From JAEUNX01 sp034004685 (lineage in GTDB: Bacteria > Pseudomonadota > Gammaproteobacteria > Burkholderiales > Rhodocyclaceae), in contig JAVEWG010000020.1 of the NCBI GenBank assembly GCA_034004685.1, positions 1 to 62,809 of the forward strand: a stretch of 62,809 bases of DNA. The letters run 5' to 3'. This document shows positions 8,588 through 16,728 of the stretch, piece by piece. The notes under the pieces were generated by a model, which saw nothing but the letters and a program-made list of their open reading frames with translations, was not told the origin of the DNA and did not search any database. The number at the start of each line of letters is the position of its first letter. The stretch's first letter is position 1. Made by a program: the position numbers and the translations under genes.

Positions 8588-10208
8588 TTGCGGGGCGTTC
8601 TTGAAGGTTGAAATGTGCCAGCCAGGCGGTCAGGCGTTCGCCAAAGATATCAGACAGCAAGGTTTGCCAATTGCCATGCTGTGACTGCCGGAGCACCTGA
8701 ACCGATTGGTACCAGGGATTGCCTTCTCCTTCTAGGCCCCAGCGCCATTCATAACGGTGGGGCAGTAGCAGCCATGTGGTTTTGCCCAGGGAGCCGGCCA
8801 GATGTACCGCGGAGGTGTCTACCGTGATGACCAGGTCCATCTGGTCGATGAGTGCGGCGGTATCGGCAAGTGTCACCAGCTCTTCAGATAGATCGATCAA
8901 ATTGGGAGGGAGGCTGGGGGGGGCAGATGTTTGTAGGGAGAAAAATGTGATTTCCGGGTGTCGGGCCAAATGGGGAAGCAGTTGCTCCAATTCGAGGGAG
9001 CGGCGGAGGTCCGCTCGGTGGCTGGGATTGCCGGACCACGCCAGGCCGATCCGAGGCCTCTGCAGGCCGAAAGAAGATGTGGTGTTTGGCAGTCGGTCGC
9101 GCCAATAGGCCGTCTGCTCTTCTGGCGCAGTCAGGTAGCCTGATGTGGCGGGAATGGTTTGAGCCGTGCTGTTGAATAGATAGGGTAGGCTCATGATCCC
9201 GGTCCACAGATCGAAAGGCTCGGAAATGGGCCTGCTGAGGTCGCCAGGAATGGCTTTGCAGTCCGGGAAGTTATGTTCTACCAGAGAGATGGCCGCTTCC
9301 CGGCAGTCCAGGACGATGCGGCAGCCGTGCCGGCGGATTTCAGGGATGTAGCGGAGCATCATGATCAGATCGCCATAGCCTTGCTCGCCGTGCACAAGCA
9401 CAGTTTTTCCCTCGATGTTTTCCCCTTGCCAACGCGGGCGGCTCAGAAGGGCGGCGTTGATGGAGCGATAGGCTTCGGGCATGCGATAGCGAGCTTCGGC
9501 AAGCCGGAACCCTTCCGGGTAATACCCTCGCGCCAGTTCGACGCAGGCTACGGCGTAGGTGGCTTCCGGATCCTCGTGGTAATGCTCGTGGATGATCTGT
9601 CTGAGCCGCTGGGCGCGTTCATGGTCGCCGGCTTCGAAGTAAATGGGGTAGGCATTAACCGCTAACAGGGGGCTCTGCAGGCCGGCATCCAGGGCTTCGT
9701 CGAAATGACGTGTGGCTTCTCGGATGGGCCCGCCGCCAGCCAGGGTGAGGTAGCCAGCGAATGCGTGGTATTCCAGTTTGTCCAGTTCCGGGGCTTGATT
9801 AGGGTTGAATTGTTCCAGCAGTGCTCTGGCTTCTCGGTAGCGGTCGTGGTTGTAGCAGTACACGCAGGCAGTCATGAAGAGGGGGTAATCGTCGCGAGCC
9901 AAGCCCCGCCCGACCACCCGGTAGTAGCCTTGGGCGCTTGCTCCGGTGAAGAATTCGCAATACGCCCGGAGTTTTTCCTGTTCCGCGGCGCCCCAGCCTT
10001 GCTCGGCCGCCAGGCGGCAGATGGTTTCCTGTTTGTGGGTGGCATTGCCGTGGCTCAGATGGGCGCGGAGCCCTTCCCTGAGTGTCGACGCCTTGCCTTC
10101 AGCCATGAGAGCGAGGAGTTCCGCCGATGGGGATTCGTCCTCGGGTTTTGATGCAGCATCTCCGGCCCTACCGGCTAAGCGCCGCCAGGTCTTGGTCCAA
10201 AAGCCCAT
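8568..10208 (-). CDS. TPR protein with GT9/heptosyltransferase-like C-terminal domain (copy 1)
   Basis: 546 aa from ATG 10208. Same architecture as the downstream paralogue: a TPR-like N-terminus, then GEQGYGDLIMMLRYIPE, RIGLAWSGNPSHRADLRRS and DTSAVHLAGSLGKTTWLLLP. A longer reading frame begins with GTG 10238, but that codon is inside the pilA terminator hairpin (10231-10252), so it is rejected as the start. It lies immediately behind pilA and may be expressed by read-through of that terminator. Confidence 0.7.
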   Translation of the reverse strand: MGFWTKTWRRLAGRAGDAASKPEDESPSAELLALMAEGKASTLREGLRAHLSHGNATHKQETICRLAAEQGWGAAEQEKLRAYCEFFTGASAQGYYRVVGRGLARDDYPLFMTACVYCYNHDRYREARALLEQFNPNQAPELDKLEYHAFAGYLTLAGGGPIREATRHFDEALDAGLQSPLLAVNAYPIYFEAGDHERAQRLRQIIHEHYHEDPEATYAVACVELARGYYPEGFRLAEARYRMPEAYRSINAALLSRPRWQGENIEGKTVLVHGEQGYGDLIMMLRYIPEIRRHGCRIVLDCREAAISLVEHNFPDCKAIPGDLSRPISEPFDLWTGIMSLPYLFNSTAQTIPATSGYLTAPEEQTAYWRDRLPNTTSSFGLQRPRIGLAWSGNPSHRADLRRSLELEQLLPHLARHPEITFFSLQTSAPPSLPPNLIDLSEELVTLADTAALIDQMDLVITVDTSAVHLAGSLGKTTWLLLPHRYEWRWGLEGEGNPWYQSVQVLRQSQHGNWQTLLSDIFGERLTAWLAHFNLQERPANAPQAL

Positions 10209-10223
10209 GAATGGAAGATCCCA

Positions 10224-10252
10224 AAATAAAAAGGCCACCCGGAAGTGGCCTT
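10224..10252 (-). terminator. pilA intrinsic terminator
   Basis: An 8-bp perfect stem AAGGCCAC/GTGGCCTT (10231-10238 with 10245-10252) with a 6-nt loop, followed on the minus strand by a T-rich tract (10224-10230). It sits 21 bp after the pilA stop codon. Confidence 0.85.
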
Positions 10253-10272
10253 GCTGAATTGCGCCAGGGGGT

Positions 10273-10683
10273 TCAGCCGCGGCAGGAGCCAGGCATCAAG
10301 CTCAGCGGGGTGCCGGTGCATGCCCAGGAGCTGATGACGCCAGGCAGGGGGTTAGGCATGTCCGGCGTCAAAGTAACAGATACGTCAGCAATATCGCTTG
10401 CACCACTAACGGTAATGATCCCGGTGGTATTGGCGACGGCCACTGACCCCGCGTATTTGGTGGTAGTGCTGCTGCTGCAGGTGCTGAAATTCGTTGCGCT
10501 GCTGGATTGGCTGATTTCAGAAACGCAAGTCCGGGCCGAACTGGCTGCGAGCACGACTTCCGACACTTTGGCCTTCTTCGTGTAGTCCTGATAGGCCGGC
10601 AGGGCCACGGCGGCCAGGATGCCGATGATCGCGACGACAATCATCAGTTCGATCAGGGTGAAACCCTTTTGTACGGTTTTCAT
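10273..10683 (-). CDS. pilA: Type IV major pilin PilA
   Basis: 136 aa prepilin with a 7-residue leader ending in Gly, then FTLIELMIVVAIIGILAAVALPAYQDY, the class IVa N-terminal helix with Glu5. Four cysteines: two in the alpha-beta region and two near the C-terminus (CTGTPLSLMPGSC), which form the likely D-loop disulfide. Start ATG 10683 follows AAGGAG. It is preceded by a -24/-12 promoter at 10731-10746, consistent with PilR control, and followed by a strong terminator. The neighbouring transferase genes suggest the pilin may be modified. Confidence 0.93.
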   Translation of the reverse strand: MKTVQKGFTLIELMIVVAIIGILAAVALPAYQDYTKKAKVSEVVLAASSARTCVSEISQSSSATNFSTCSSSTTTKYAGSVAVANTTGIITVSGASDIADVSVTLTPDMPNPLPGVISSWACTGTPLSLMPGSCRG

Positions 10684-10730
10684 GGGATGACTCCTTGGTT
10701 GGTACGGCGGATAGTTGCCGTGGTTTGTTT

Positions 10731-10746
10731 AGCAGATGGCGTGCCA
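10731..10746 (-). promoter_or_regulatory. Sigma-54 (-24/-12) promoter of pilA
   Basis: The minus strand reads TGGCACGCCATCTGCT: GG and GC dinucleotides at the canonical spacing, matching the sigma-54 consensus TGGCACN5TTGCW with one change in the -12 box. It lies 47 bp upstream of the pilA ATG. With pilSR at the start of the window, this is the expected PilR-dependent promoter. Confidence 0.85.
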
Positions 10747-10849
10747 GGAAGTTTTTCACGCTTTCTGGCGAATTCCGGTGGATTCGGCGGATGCTCAGGG
10801 GGCCGATGTGCCCTATGTTTGTCATGGCCTGACGCTTGATTTGGCTCAA

Positions 10850-10866
10850 TTGTCAAAAGTGGACAA
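10850..10866 (-). promoter_or_regulatory. Candidate PilR binding site upstream of pilA
   Basis: A perfect inverted repeat TTGTC-N7-GACAA lies about 105 bp upstream of the -24 box. Known PilR sites contain TGTC cores. A further TGTC occurs near 10830. Distance and motif fit an enhancer site; inferred only. Confidence 0.5.
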
Positions 10867-10888
10867 TTTTTGATGGCGGCCAGTCTGC

Positions 10889-11374
10889 TTACGGTGCCTT
10901 GGCGGGTGGGGGTGGAGGGAACTCCTGGAACACGGCCCGGGCGTGGGCGGATAGCCAGATCCCGAGGGCGATGAGGGCGTCGGCGATGGACAGGAGGAGC
11001 CGCTGGTCATCGTGCCACGCCATCCATGCGGCCGCTTGAGCGTGGCGCAGGAGGGCCCAGGCGACGTGGCTGGCGGCGGCCAGGCAGATGAAGGCTTGGC
11101 CGTGGCGCCAGAGCCAGCGTGGAAGCTCACCGCCGTCGGGGGTTCGGCGCAAGGCGGCCCATAGCACCAGGAGCGCCAGCAATTCGGCGATCAGGATGGG
11201 TTGCCAGCTATCCCCGGAAATGAGCCCCGAGGCCTCCCGGGAGCCGATGACGGCTGACACGAACCCGAAGAAGGCCAGGATCCACCCGCGGGCTTCAAAC
11301 AGGATGATGGCCCACAACAGGGCGGGAATGGCGATGACGCCGTGCTTGTTGATGTCGGAAAAGGGGTCGTGCAT
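10889..11374 (-). CDS. DUF2919-like inner membrane protein
   Basis: 161 aa with four predicted hydrophobic segments. The N-terminus (DKHG-like INKHGVIAIPALLWAIILFEARGW) resembles the DUF2919/YfeZ family. The C-terminus is a proline-rich tail. Function unknown. It is a single gene between pilA control DNA and the hemA upstream region. Confidence 0.6.
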   Translation of the reverse strand: MHDPFSDINKHGVIAIPALLWAIILFEARGWILAFFGFVSAVIGSREASGLISGDSWQPILIAELLALLVLWAALRRTPDGGELPRWLWRHGQAFICLAAASHVAWALLRHAQAAAWMAWHDDQRLLLSIADALIALGIWLSAHARAVFQEFPPPPPAKAP

Positions 11375-11843
11375 GGCTGCCAGGTAGGGGGGGAATGGGC
11401 TCCGAATTTAACCGCAATTGCTCTTGGCAGCGAAGCGTTTGGCGAGGGCGTGCAGGGGAGGCTTGCTCAATTGTGGCTTTCCCGGGGGGCGGGCATTGGC
11501 CCGCGTTGGCGGACTGAAGTCCGCCCTACAACGGCACCGCAATTTTCAGGGGGCCGTAACTTGCTGCGGGAGGGCAATCGTTCGGGTTGCCCGATAGGGG
11601 CTTTGCCATGGCCCATGCTACCCCGTGGGTCAGGGACGCCTTGTCCGGTTGGCGCCGGTGAGGTCGAATTCTCCACCATGGGTAAGGTCAATGAATCAGT
11701 TAGCGCTGGAATTTGGCCGGGTGCCTGGGTGGGCCGGAGGGGCCGAGAGCCTCCGGGGGGCGGGCAGAACCTGCTGATTTTCCTCAAGCTTTGGCGGAAT
11801 TCCGGGGTGTTATAATCCCCGGCCCGCGCTTCCGGACTCTGCA
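11375..11843. other. Intergenic region upstream of hemA
   Basis: About 470 bp without a supported gene. It contains a REP-like hairpin (11508-11530) and the probable hemA promoter: a TATAAT box at 11811-11816, 28 bp before the start codon, with only a weak TTGGCG upstream. Confidence 0.6.
11508..11530. repeat. REP-like palindromic repeat
   Basis: The hairpin GGCGGAC-TGAA-GTCCGCC is followed by CTAC. It belongs to the dispersed family of stem-loops ending in C(C)CTAC / starting with GTAGGG seen at 14281, 18909, 30142, 30181 and 34464-34575. Confidence 0.7.
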
Positions 11844-13097
11844 ATGCCCCTCTTTGCCCTTGGCCTGAACCATCACACTGCTCCGGTTGCGATCCGCGAG
11901 CGCGTGTCGTTTCAGCCTGAAGTGCTGGGGGGGGCCCTGCAGGATCTCACCCGCACCGGGCGCATCCCCGAGGCGGCGATCCTGTCCACCTGCAATCGCA
12001 CGGAACTGTATTTTGCCGCCGGCAAGGCGGAGGACGCAGCCGACTGGCTGGCCGGTTTCCATGCCTTGCCCCTGGCCGAGATTTCGCCGTTTCTGTACAC
12101 GCTGCCCCAGCGGGATGCGGTGCGCCACGTTTTTCGGGTGGCCAGCGGGCTGGATTCCATGGTGCTGGGGGAGCCCCAGATCCTGGGCCAGGTGAAGGAG
12201 GCCGCCCGCCGGGCGGAGGAGGCCGGCACCCTGGGCAGCACCCTTCACAAGCTGTTCCAGAACACCTTTGCGGTGGCCAAGGAGGTGCGTTCCTCCACCG
12301 CCATCGGGGCCAATAGCGTTTCCATGGCGGCGGCAGCGGTGCGGCTTTCCGGCCGCATCTTCGAGCGGGTGGCGGATCAGAGCGTGTTGTTCATCGGCGC
12401 GGGGGAAATGATCGAGTTGTGCGCGGCCCACTTCGCCGGTGCCGGGCCGCGCCGGATGTCCATCGTCAATCGCACCCCGGCCCGGGCCGAGGCTCTGGCG
12501 GCCCGCTTCGGCGCGGACGTGCAGGTCCTGGATCAATTGGCCGAAGTCCTGCCGTCCTACGACGTGGTGGTGTCGTGCACCGCCAGCCCCTTGCCGATCC
12601 TGGGGCTGGGGATGGTGGAGCGGGCGATCCGCAAGCGCCGCCACCGTCCGGTGGTGATGGTGGATCTGGCGGTGCCCCGGGACATCGAGCCCGAAGTGGG
12701 CAAGCTGGACGACGTTTTCCTGTATACCGTGGATGATCTGGCCCAGGTGGTGGAATCCGGGCTGGAGTCCCGCCAGGCGGCGGTGGTGGAGGCCGAGGCC
12801 ATCATCGACCAGCGGGTATCGGGCTTCCTGCATTGGCTGGATGCCCGGGAGGTGGTTCCCACCATTCGTGCTCTGCGCACCCATGCCGAGGATCTGCGCC
12901 TGGTGGAAGTGGACCGGGCCTTGCGCATGCTGGCCAAGGGCGAGAACCCGGCCAAGGTGGTGGAGATGCTGAGCCATGGCCTCGCCAACAAACTGATGCA
13001 TGGTCCCACCCGTTACCTCAATCAGGCCGACGGTAGCCATCTGGCGGAGATCAGCCGGCTTCTGCGCCAGGTGTATGACCTTCCTGACAACGATTAG
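11844..13097 (+). CDS. hemA: Glutamyl-tRNA reductase
   Basis: 417 aa, the usual length. It reduces glutamyl-tRNA to glutamate-1-semialdehyde, the first committed step of C5-pathway tetrapyrrole synthesis. The N-terminal catalytic domain has GLNHHTAPVAIRE and the active-site Cys in ILSTCNRTELY. LDSMVLGEPQILGQVK follows, then the NADP-binding domain (FIGAGEMIELCA) and a helical dimerisation domain. It is followed 33 bp later by prfA, a common gammaproteobacterial/betaproteobacterial arrangement. Confidence 0.95.
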   Translation: MPLFALGLNHHTAPVAIRERVSFQPEVLGGALQDLTRTGRIPEAAILSTCNRTELYFAAGKAEDAADWLAGFHALPLAEISPFLYTLPQRDAVRHVFRVASGLDSMVLGEPQILGQVKEAARRAEEAGTLGSTLHKLFQNTFAVAKEVRSSTAIGANSVSMAAAAVRLSGRIFERVADQSVLFIGAGEMIELCAAHFAGAGPRRMSIVNRTPARAEALAARFGADVQVLDQLAEVLPSYDVVVSCTASPLPILGLGMVERAIRKRRHRPVVMVDLAVPRDIEPEVGKLDDVFLYTVDDLAQVVESGLESRQAAVVEAEAIIDQRVSGFLHWLDAREVVPTIRALRTHAEDLRLVEVDRALRMLAKGENPAKVVEMLSHGLANKLMHGPTRYLNQADGSHLAEISRLLRQVYDLPDND

Positions 13098-13130
13098 TCT
13101 TTCAGGCGCCGGCCCTGGCGCCTGCCTCAA

Positions 13131-14210
13131 ATGAAACCAAGCATTCGCGAAAAGCTGGAACAACTCTCCAGTCGGCTGGAGGAGCTGGACCGGACCCTGT
13201 CGTCCGAGGACGCGGCCCGAAACATGGATGCCTTCCGGCGCATCTCCCAGGAGCGGGCCGAAGTGGAGCCGGTGGTGGTCCTCTATCGTGCCTATCTGCA
13301 AGCCGAGGCGGATGCTCGTACCGCCCGGGATCTGCTGGCGGACCCGGACATGGCGGCCTTTGCCGAAGAGGAACTGGCGGATTGCCAGGTCCGCCAGGAA
13401 AACCTGGAACTGGACCTGCAAAAGGCCCTGCTGCCCCGAGATCCCAACGACGAGCGCAACATCTTCCTGGAAGTGCGGGCCGGCACCGGCGGCGATGAAG
13501 CGGCGCTGTTCGCCGGGGACTTGTTGCGGATGTACAGCCGCTACGCCGAGCGCCAACGCTGGCGGGTGGAGATCGTGTCGGCCAGCGAGTCCGACCTGGG
13601 GGGCTACAAAGAAGTGATCGCCCGCATCAGCGGGGCGGGGGCCTATTCCAGGCTCAAGTTCGAATCCGGCGGCCACCGGGTCCAGCGGGTACCCGTCACC
13701 GAAACCCAGGGGCGCATCCACACCTCGGCGTGCACCGTGGCGGTGATGCCCGAGGCGGACGAGCTTGCCGACGTGATCATCAACCCTGCCGAGATCCGCA
13801 TCGATACCTTCCGGGCCAGCGGGGCCGGCGGCCAGCACATCAACAAGACCGATTCGGCGGTCCGGATCACCCACCTGCCCACCGGCATCGTGGTGGAATG
13901 CCAGGACGACCGCTCCCAGCACCGCAACAAGGCCCAGGCCCTGAGCGTGTTGGCCGCCCGCATCCGGGACATCCAGACGCGGGAGCAGCAGGCCCGCGCC
14001 GCCGCCGAGCGCAAGAGCCTGATCGGCAGCGGCGATCGCTCCGAGCGCATCCGCACCTACAACTTTCCCCAGGGGCGGGTCACCGACCACCGCATCAACC
14101 TCACCCTCTACAAGCTGGACGGGGTGATGGATGGGGACTTGGACGAGCTCATCGGTGCCCTCACCGCCGAGCATCAGGCGGATCAGCTGGCCCAGCTGGC
14201 GGAGGCCTAG
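13131..14210 (+). CDS. prfA: Peptide chain release factor 1
   Basis: 359 aa. Reads UAA/UAG stop codons and triggers peptide release. The universal GGQ motif is in SGAGGQHINKTDSAVR; its Gln is the methylation target of PrmC, encoded two features downstream. The codon-recognition PxT-type tripeptide lies in the RVPVTE context. It belongs to the hemA-prfA-prmC-grxD unit. Confidence 0.95.
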   Translation: MKPSIREKLEQLSSRLEELDRTLSSEDAARNMDAFRRISQERAEVEPVVVLYRAYLQAEADARTARDLLADPDMAAFAEEELADCQVRQENLELDLQKALLPRDPNDERNIFLEVRAGTGGDEAALFAGDLLRMYSRYAERQRWRVEIVSASESDLGGYKEVIARISGAGAYSRLKFESGGHRVQRVPVTETQGRIHTSACTVAVMPEADELADVIINPAEIRIDTFRASGAGGQHINKTDSAVRITHLPTGIVVECQDDRSQHRNKAQALSVLAARIRDIQTREQQARAAAERKSLIGSGDRSERIRTYNFPQGRVTDHRINLTLYKLDGVMDGDLDELIGALTAEHQADQLAQLAEA

Positions 14211-14280
14211 GATGAAACCGTGTCTTGGGCCCCAGGGGCAACAGATCCTGGTGTGGTGCGTGCTAGATGACGACGCTCCC

Positions 14281-14327
14281 GTAGGGCGGACTTCGGTCCG
14301 CCATGGCGGGCTGAAGCCCGCCCTACA
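14281..14327. repeat. Paired REP-like (BIME-like) repeat between prfA and prmC
   Basis: Two head-to-head palindromes, one starting GTAGGGCGGACTTC and the other ending GCCCGCCCTAC, lie in the ~170-bp spacer between prfA and prmC. In many relatives these genes are nearly contiguous, so the repeat interrupts a normally tight operon. It may act as a transcript-stabilising or attenuating structure. Confidence 0.75.
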
Positions 14328-14383
14328 AAGGTTCTGCTATTCCGCAAGCCCGCCGCCAGGGCCAGCCGGCCGGAGGCCCTGAG

Positions 14384-15220
14384 GTGCCCACCATCGGGGA
14401 AGCCCTGGCGGCGGCACGGGTGCGCATCGGCAGCGTGGATGCCCGGGTGCTGCTGCGTCACGTGCTTGCCTGCCCGGCCACCCGGCTCATCACGGCGGCG
14501 GATCTGGCCCTGGACGAAGAGGCCCTGGGCCGGTACCAGACCCTGGTGGACCGGCGGGAGGCCGGGGAGCCGGTCGCTTACTTGGTGGGGGAGCGGGAGT
14601 TTTACGGGCGCAGCTTCAGGGTAACCCCGGCGGTGCTGATTCCCCGCCCGGAAACCGAGTTGCTGGTGGAGCTGGCGATTGCGGTGTGCAGCGAGCGCCG
14701 CCAGCCCCGCATTCTGGATCTGGGCACGGGCTCCGGGGCCATCGCCATCACCCTGGCGATGGAGTTGGCTGACGCCAGCGTCTGCGGCGTGGATCGCTCC
14801 CGGGAGGCCCTGTGGGTGGCCATGGCCAATGCCGCCAACCTGGGGGCCAGCGTGTCTTTCGTGGAGAGTGACTGGTTCGCCCTGCTGGGGCGGGAACCGT
14901 TTGACCTCATCGTGGCCAATCCGCCTTACGTGGCCGCGGCAGACCCGCACCTGGGGCAGGGCGACGTGCGCTTCGAGCCCCGGGGCGCCTTGGCGGCGGG
15001 CCCCGAGGGGCTCGATGACCTGGACCGGATCATCGCCGATGCGCCCCGTTTCCTGGATTCCGGCGGCTGGTTGCTGCTGGAACATGGCTATGACCAAAGC
15101 GCGGCGGTACGGGCCCGCCTGCTGGACGCCGGGTTCACGGATGTGGAAAGCTGGAAGGATCTGGCCGGAATCGAACGGGTTTCCGGCGGCCGGCGCCATA
15201 TTCCTGCCGGCGAGGCTTGA
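14384..15220 (+). CDS. prmC: Release factor glutamine methyltransferase
   Basis: 278 aa. Methylates the GGQ glutamine of release factors 1 and 2. An N-terminal helical substrate domain is followed by an SAM-binding Rossmann fold with ILDLGTGSGAIAITLA and the catalytic NPPYV motif (VANPPYVAA). Start GTG 14384 has AGG-rich sequence just upstream (ggaggccctga). Also known as hemK. Confidence 0.93.
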   Translation: MPTIGEALAAARVRIGSVDARVLLRHVLACPATRLITAADLALDEEALGRYQTLVDRREAGEPVAYLVGEREFYGRSFRVTPAVLIPRPETELLVELAIAVCSERRQPRILDLGTGSGAIAITLAMELADASVCGVDRSREALWVAMANAANLGASVSFVESDWFALLGREPFDLIVANPPYVAAADPHLGQGDVRFEPRGALAAGPEGLDDLDRIIADAPRFLDSGGWLLLEHGYDQSAAVRARLLDAGFTDVESWKDLAGIERVSGGRRHIPAGEA

Positions 15221-15280
15221 CGCACCTTTCTTCGGCTCCTAGACTTTTCCGACCAATCGACTCAACTATTAGGCCGTGCC

Positions 15281-15592
15281 ATGGACATCCAGCAAGTCAT
15301 CCAAGAACAAGTCACCACCCATCCAGTGGTCCTTTACATGAAGGGCACCCCCCAGATGCCCCAGTGCGGTTTCTCCTCCACCGCCGTGCAGATCCTCAAG
15401 GCCTGCGGGGTGACGGAAGTGTTTGCCGTGAATGTGCTGGCCGACGAAGCCATCCGCCAGGGCATCAAGGAGTTTTCCAACTGGCCCACCATTCCCCAGC
15501 TGTATGTGAAGGGCGAATTCATCGGCGGCTCGGACATCATGCGGGAGATGTTTGAAAGCGGCGAGCTGAAGGAGCTGCTGGCCGGCGCTTGA
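15281..15592 (+). CDS. grxD: Monothiol glutaredoxin (Grx4 type)
   Basis: 103 aa. CGFS active site in MPQCGFSSTAV, a WPTIPQLYVKGEFIGG substrate-binding region and GGSDI for glutathione binding. The family assembles and transfers [2Fe-2S] clusters and partners with BolA. It closes the hemA-prfA-prmC unit and is followed by a strong terminator. Confidence 0.93.
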   Translation: MDIQQVIQEQVTTHPVVLYMKGTPQMPQCGFSSTAVQILKACGVTEVFAVNVLADEAIRQGIKEFSNWPTIPQLYVKGEFIGGSDIMREMFESGELKELLAGA

Positions 15593-15620
15593 GCCGCTCC
15601 CCCGCGCCGCAGTCCCCCGA

Positions 15621-15658
15621 AAACCGTAGCGCTCCTCTGGGAGCGCTACGGTTTTTCT
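15621..15658. terminator. Bidirectional terminator between grxD and the NTase gene
   Basis: A 15-bp perfect stem (15621-15635 with 15639-15653) with a 3-nt loop and T tract on the plus strand. On the minus strand, the stem begins at the stop codon of the convergent nucleotidyltransferase gene (TAG at 15646-15648), so the structure is shared. Confidence 0.9.
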
Positions 15659-16728
15659 TTTTTGACGAGCTGCCTCCAGGCCTTCTTCGCCAGGTGGCGG
15701 GCCAGGAGGTGGGGGGGCATGCGGAGCCAGTGGGCCCGGATATAGACCAGCGGCAGCACCCAGCGTCCGGCTCCGTGGCCGAGCCCCACGGCGGCGGGGA
15801 ATCCCCTTTGGTAGAGGATTTCCATGATGGCGAGGATCCATCCAGGGGGCGCTGCTGCCTTCAGGCTATCGAAGGTCGCCTCCGGAATCGGTGTGCCCAG
15901 GAGTTGCCGGGTGAAATGGAGGCCGTAGTACAAGGGGCGCTCCAGGGTCTGCTGCCGGGCGCGTGCGAGCAATTTTTCCCAGAAATCCGGGGTCTGGCAG
16001 TAATGCCGGAGGAGGGCGTCGATATCCACCAGATCCCGCAAACCGTTGTGCAGTTCGCCCTCGTGAAAAAGGTGGGTGATGCTGTGGATCAGCAGATCTT
16101 CAGGGGAGGGAATCCGGATTGCCGGCAGGCCCGGTAGGGGACTGGATGCGTCGATGACAGCTTGCCCGGTGGGGCTGTAGCGGGCGGTGGAGGGCAGGAT
16201 GTTGTGGTGAATGTCCACCACGGTTCCCCGCCGGACGTTGATCATCGGCGGCAGCTCGTGCATCCACTCCCGGTAATACCTTTGATCGTAGGTGTCGGTG
16301 ATCGAGTGGGTCCAGCCGTTGATCATGAAGGCTTTTTCCACGGCGCCCAAGGTGGCCTGGGGCACCAGAATATCGATGTCCCCAAAGAGGCGGCCTCGGT
16401 GGTTGGGTGTTTCGGCCAGGACGTAAGCCGCGCCCTTGAGCAACACCGCCGATACGCCGAGGGGGGCCAGAATCTGGTTGAGGCAGTGGGCCTCCCAGCG
16501 TACCGACTCGGCCTGGCGCTGGCTGAGGTAGTGGGCGCCGTCCAGATGGCGGCGGGCAGCATCCGGCATTGAGGTGGTACTGTTGGCCGTGGAATGGGCC
16601 AAGGAAGCCAGGAGGTTGGCGCGCCGGGCGGTACGGATCAGCGCGCCCCACTGGCGGGGTGAGTGTTCACCCGCGAGTTCGCCGCTGGTAATGGTGTCCA
16701 GAACGGTCCGCAGATCCTGGGGAATCAT
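15646..16728 (-). CDS. Nucleotidyltransferase-family protein (NTP_transf_5-like)
   Basis: 360 aa. It has the pol-beta NTase features LLKGAAYVLAE and GRLFGDIDILVPQ (GD.D metal ligands). The usual partner region with DIHHNI and EDLLIHSITHLFH is also seen in this uncharacterised family. Start ATG 16728 overlaps the stop of the upstream HprK-like kinase gene (ATGA). In lasso-peptide clusters, NTases of this family act on peptides phosphorylated by HprK-like kinases. Here there is no cyclase, so the substrate is open. Last gene of the cassette. Confidence 0.7.
   Translation of the reverse strand: MIPQDLRTVLDTITSGELAGEHSPRQWGALIRTARRANLLASLAHSTANSTTSMPDAARRHLDGAHYLSQRQAESVRWEAHCLNQILAPLGVSAVLLKGAAYVLAETPNHRGRLFGDIDILVPQATLGAVEKAFMINGWTHSITDTYDQRYYREWMHELPPMINVRRGTVVDIHHNILPSTARYSPTGQAVIDASSPLPGLPAIRIPSPEDLLIHSITHLFHEGELHNGLRDLVDIDALLRHYCQTPDFWEKLLARARQQTLERPLYYGLHFTRQLLGTPIPEATFDSLKAAAPPGWILAIMEILYQRGFPAAVGLGHGAGRWVLPLVYIRAHWLRMPPHLLARHLAKKAWRQLVKKEKP

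Noticed and set aside
10209..10238. Upstream extension of the TPR-GT gene to GTG 10238
   Set aside because: The codon lies inside the pilA terminator hairpin and has no ribosome-binding site. ATG 10208 is preferred.
11784..14174. A 796-codon open frame antisense to hemA and prfA
   Set aside because: It has no family resemblance, its composition mirrors the coding strand, and both sense genes are clearly real. It is an antisense shadow in GC-rich DNA.
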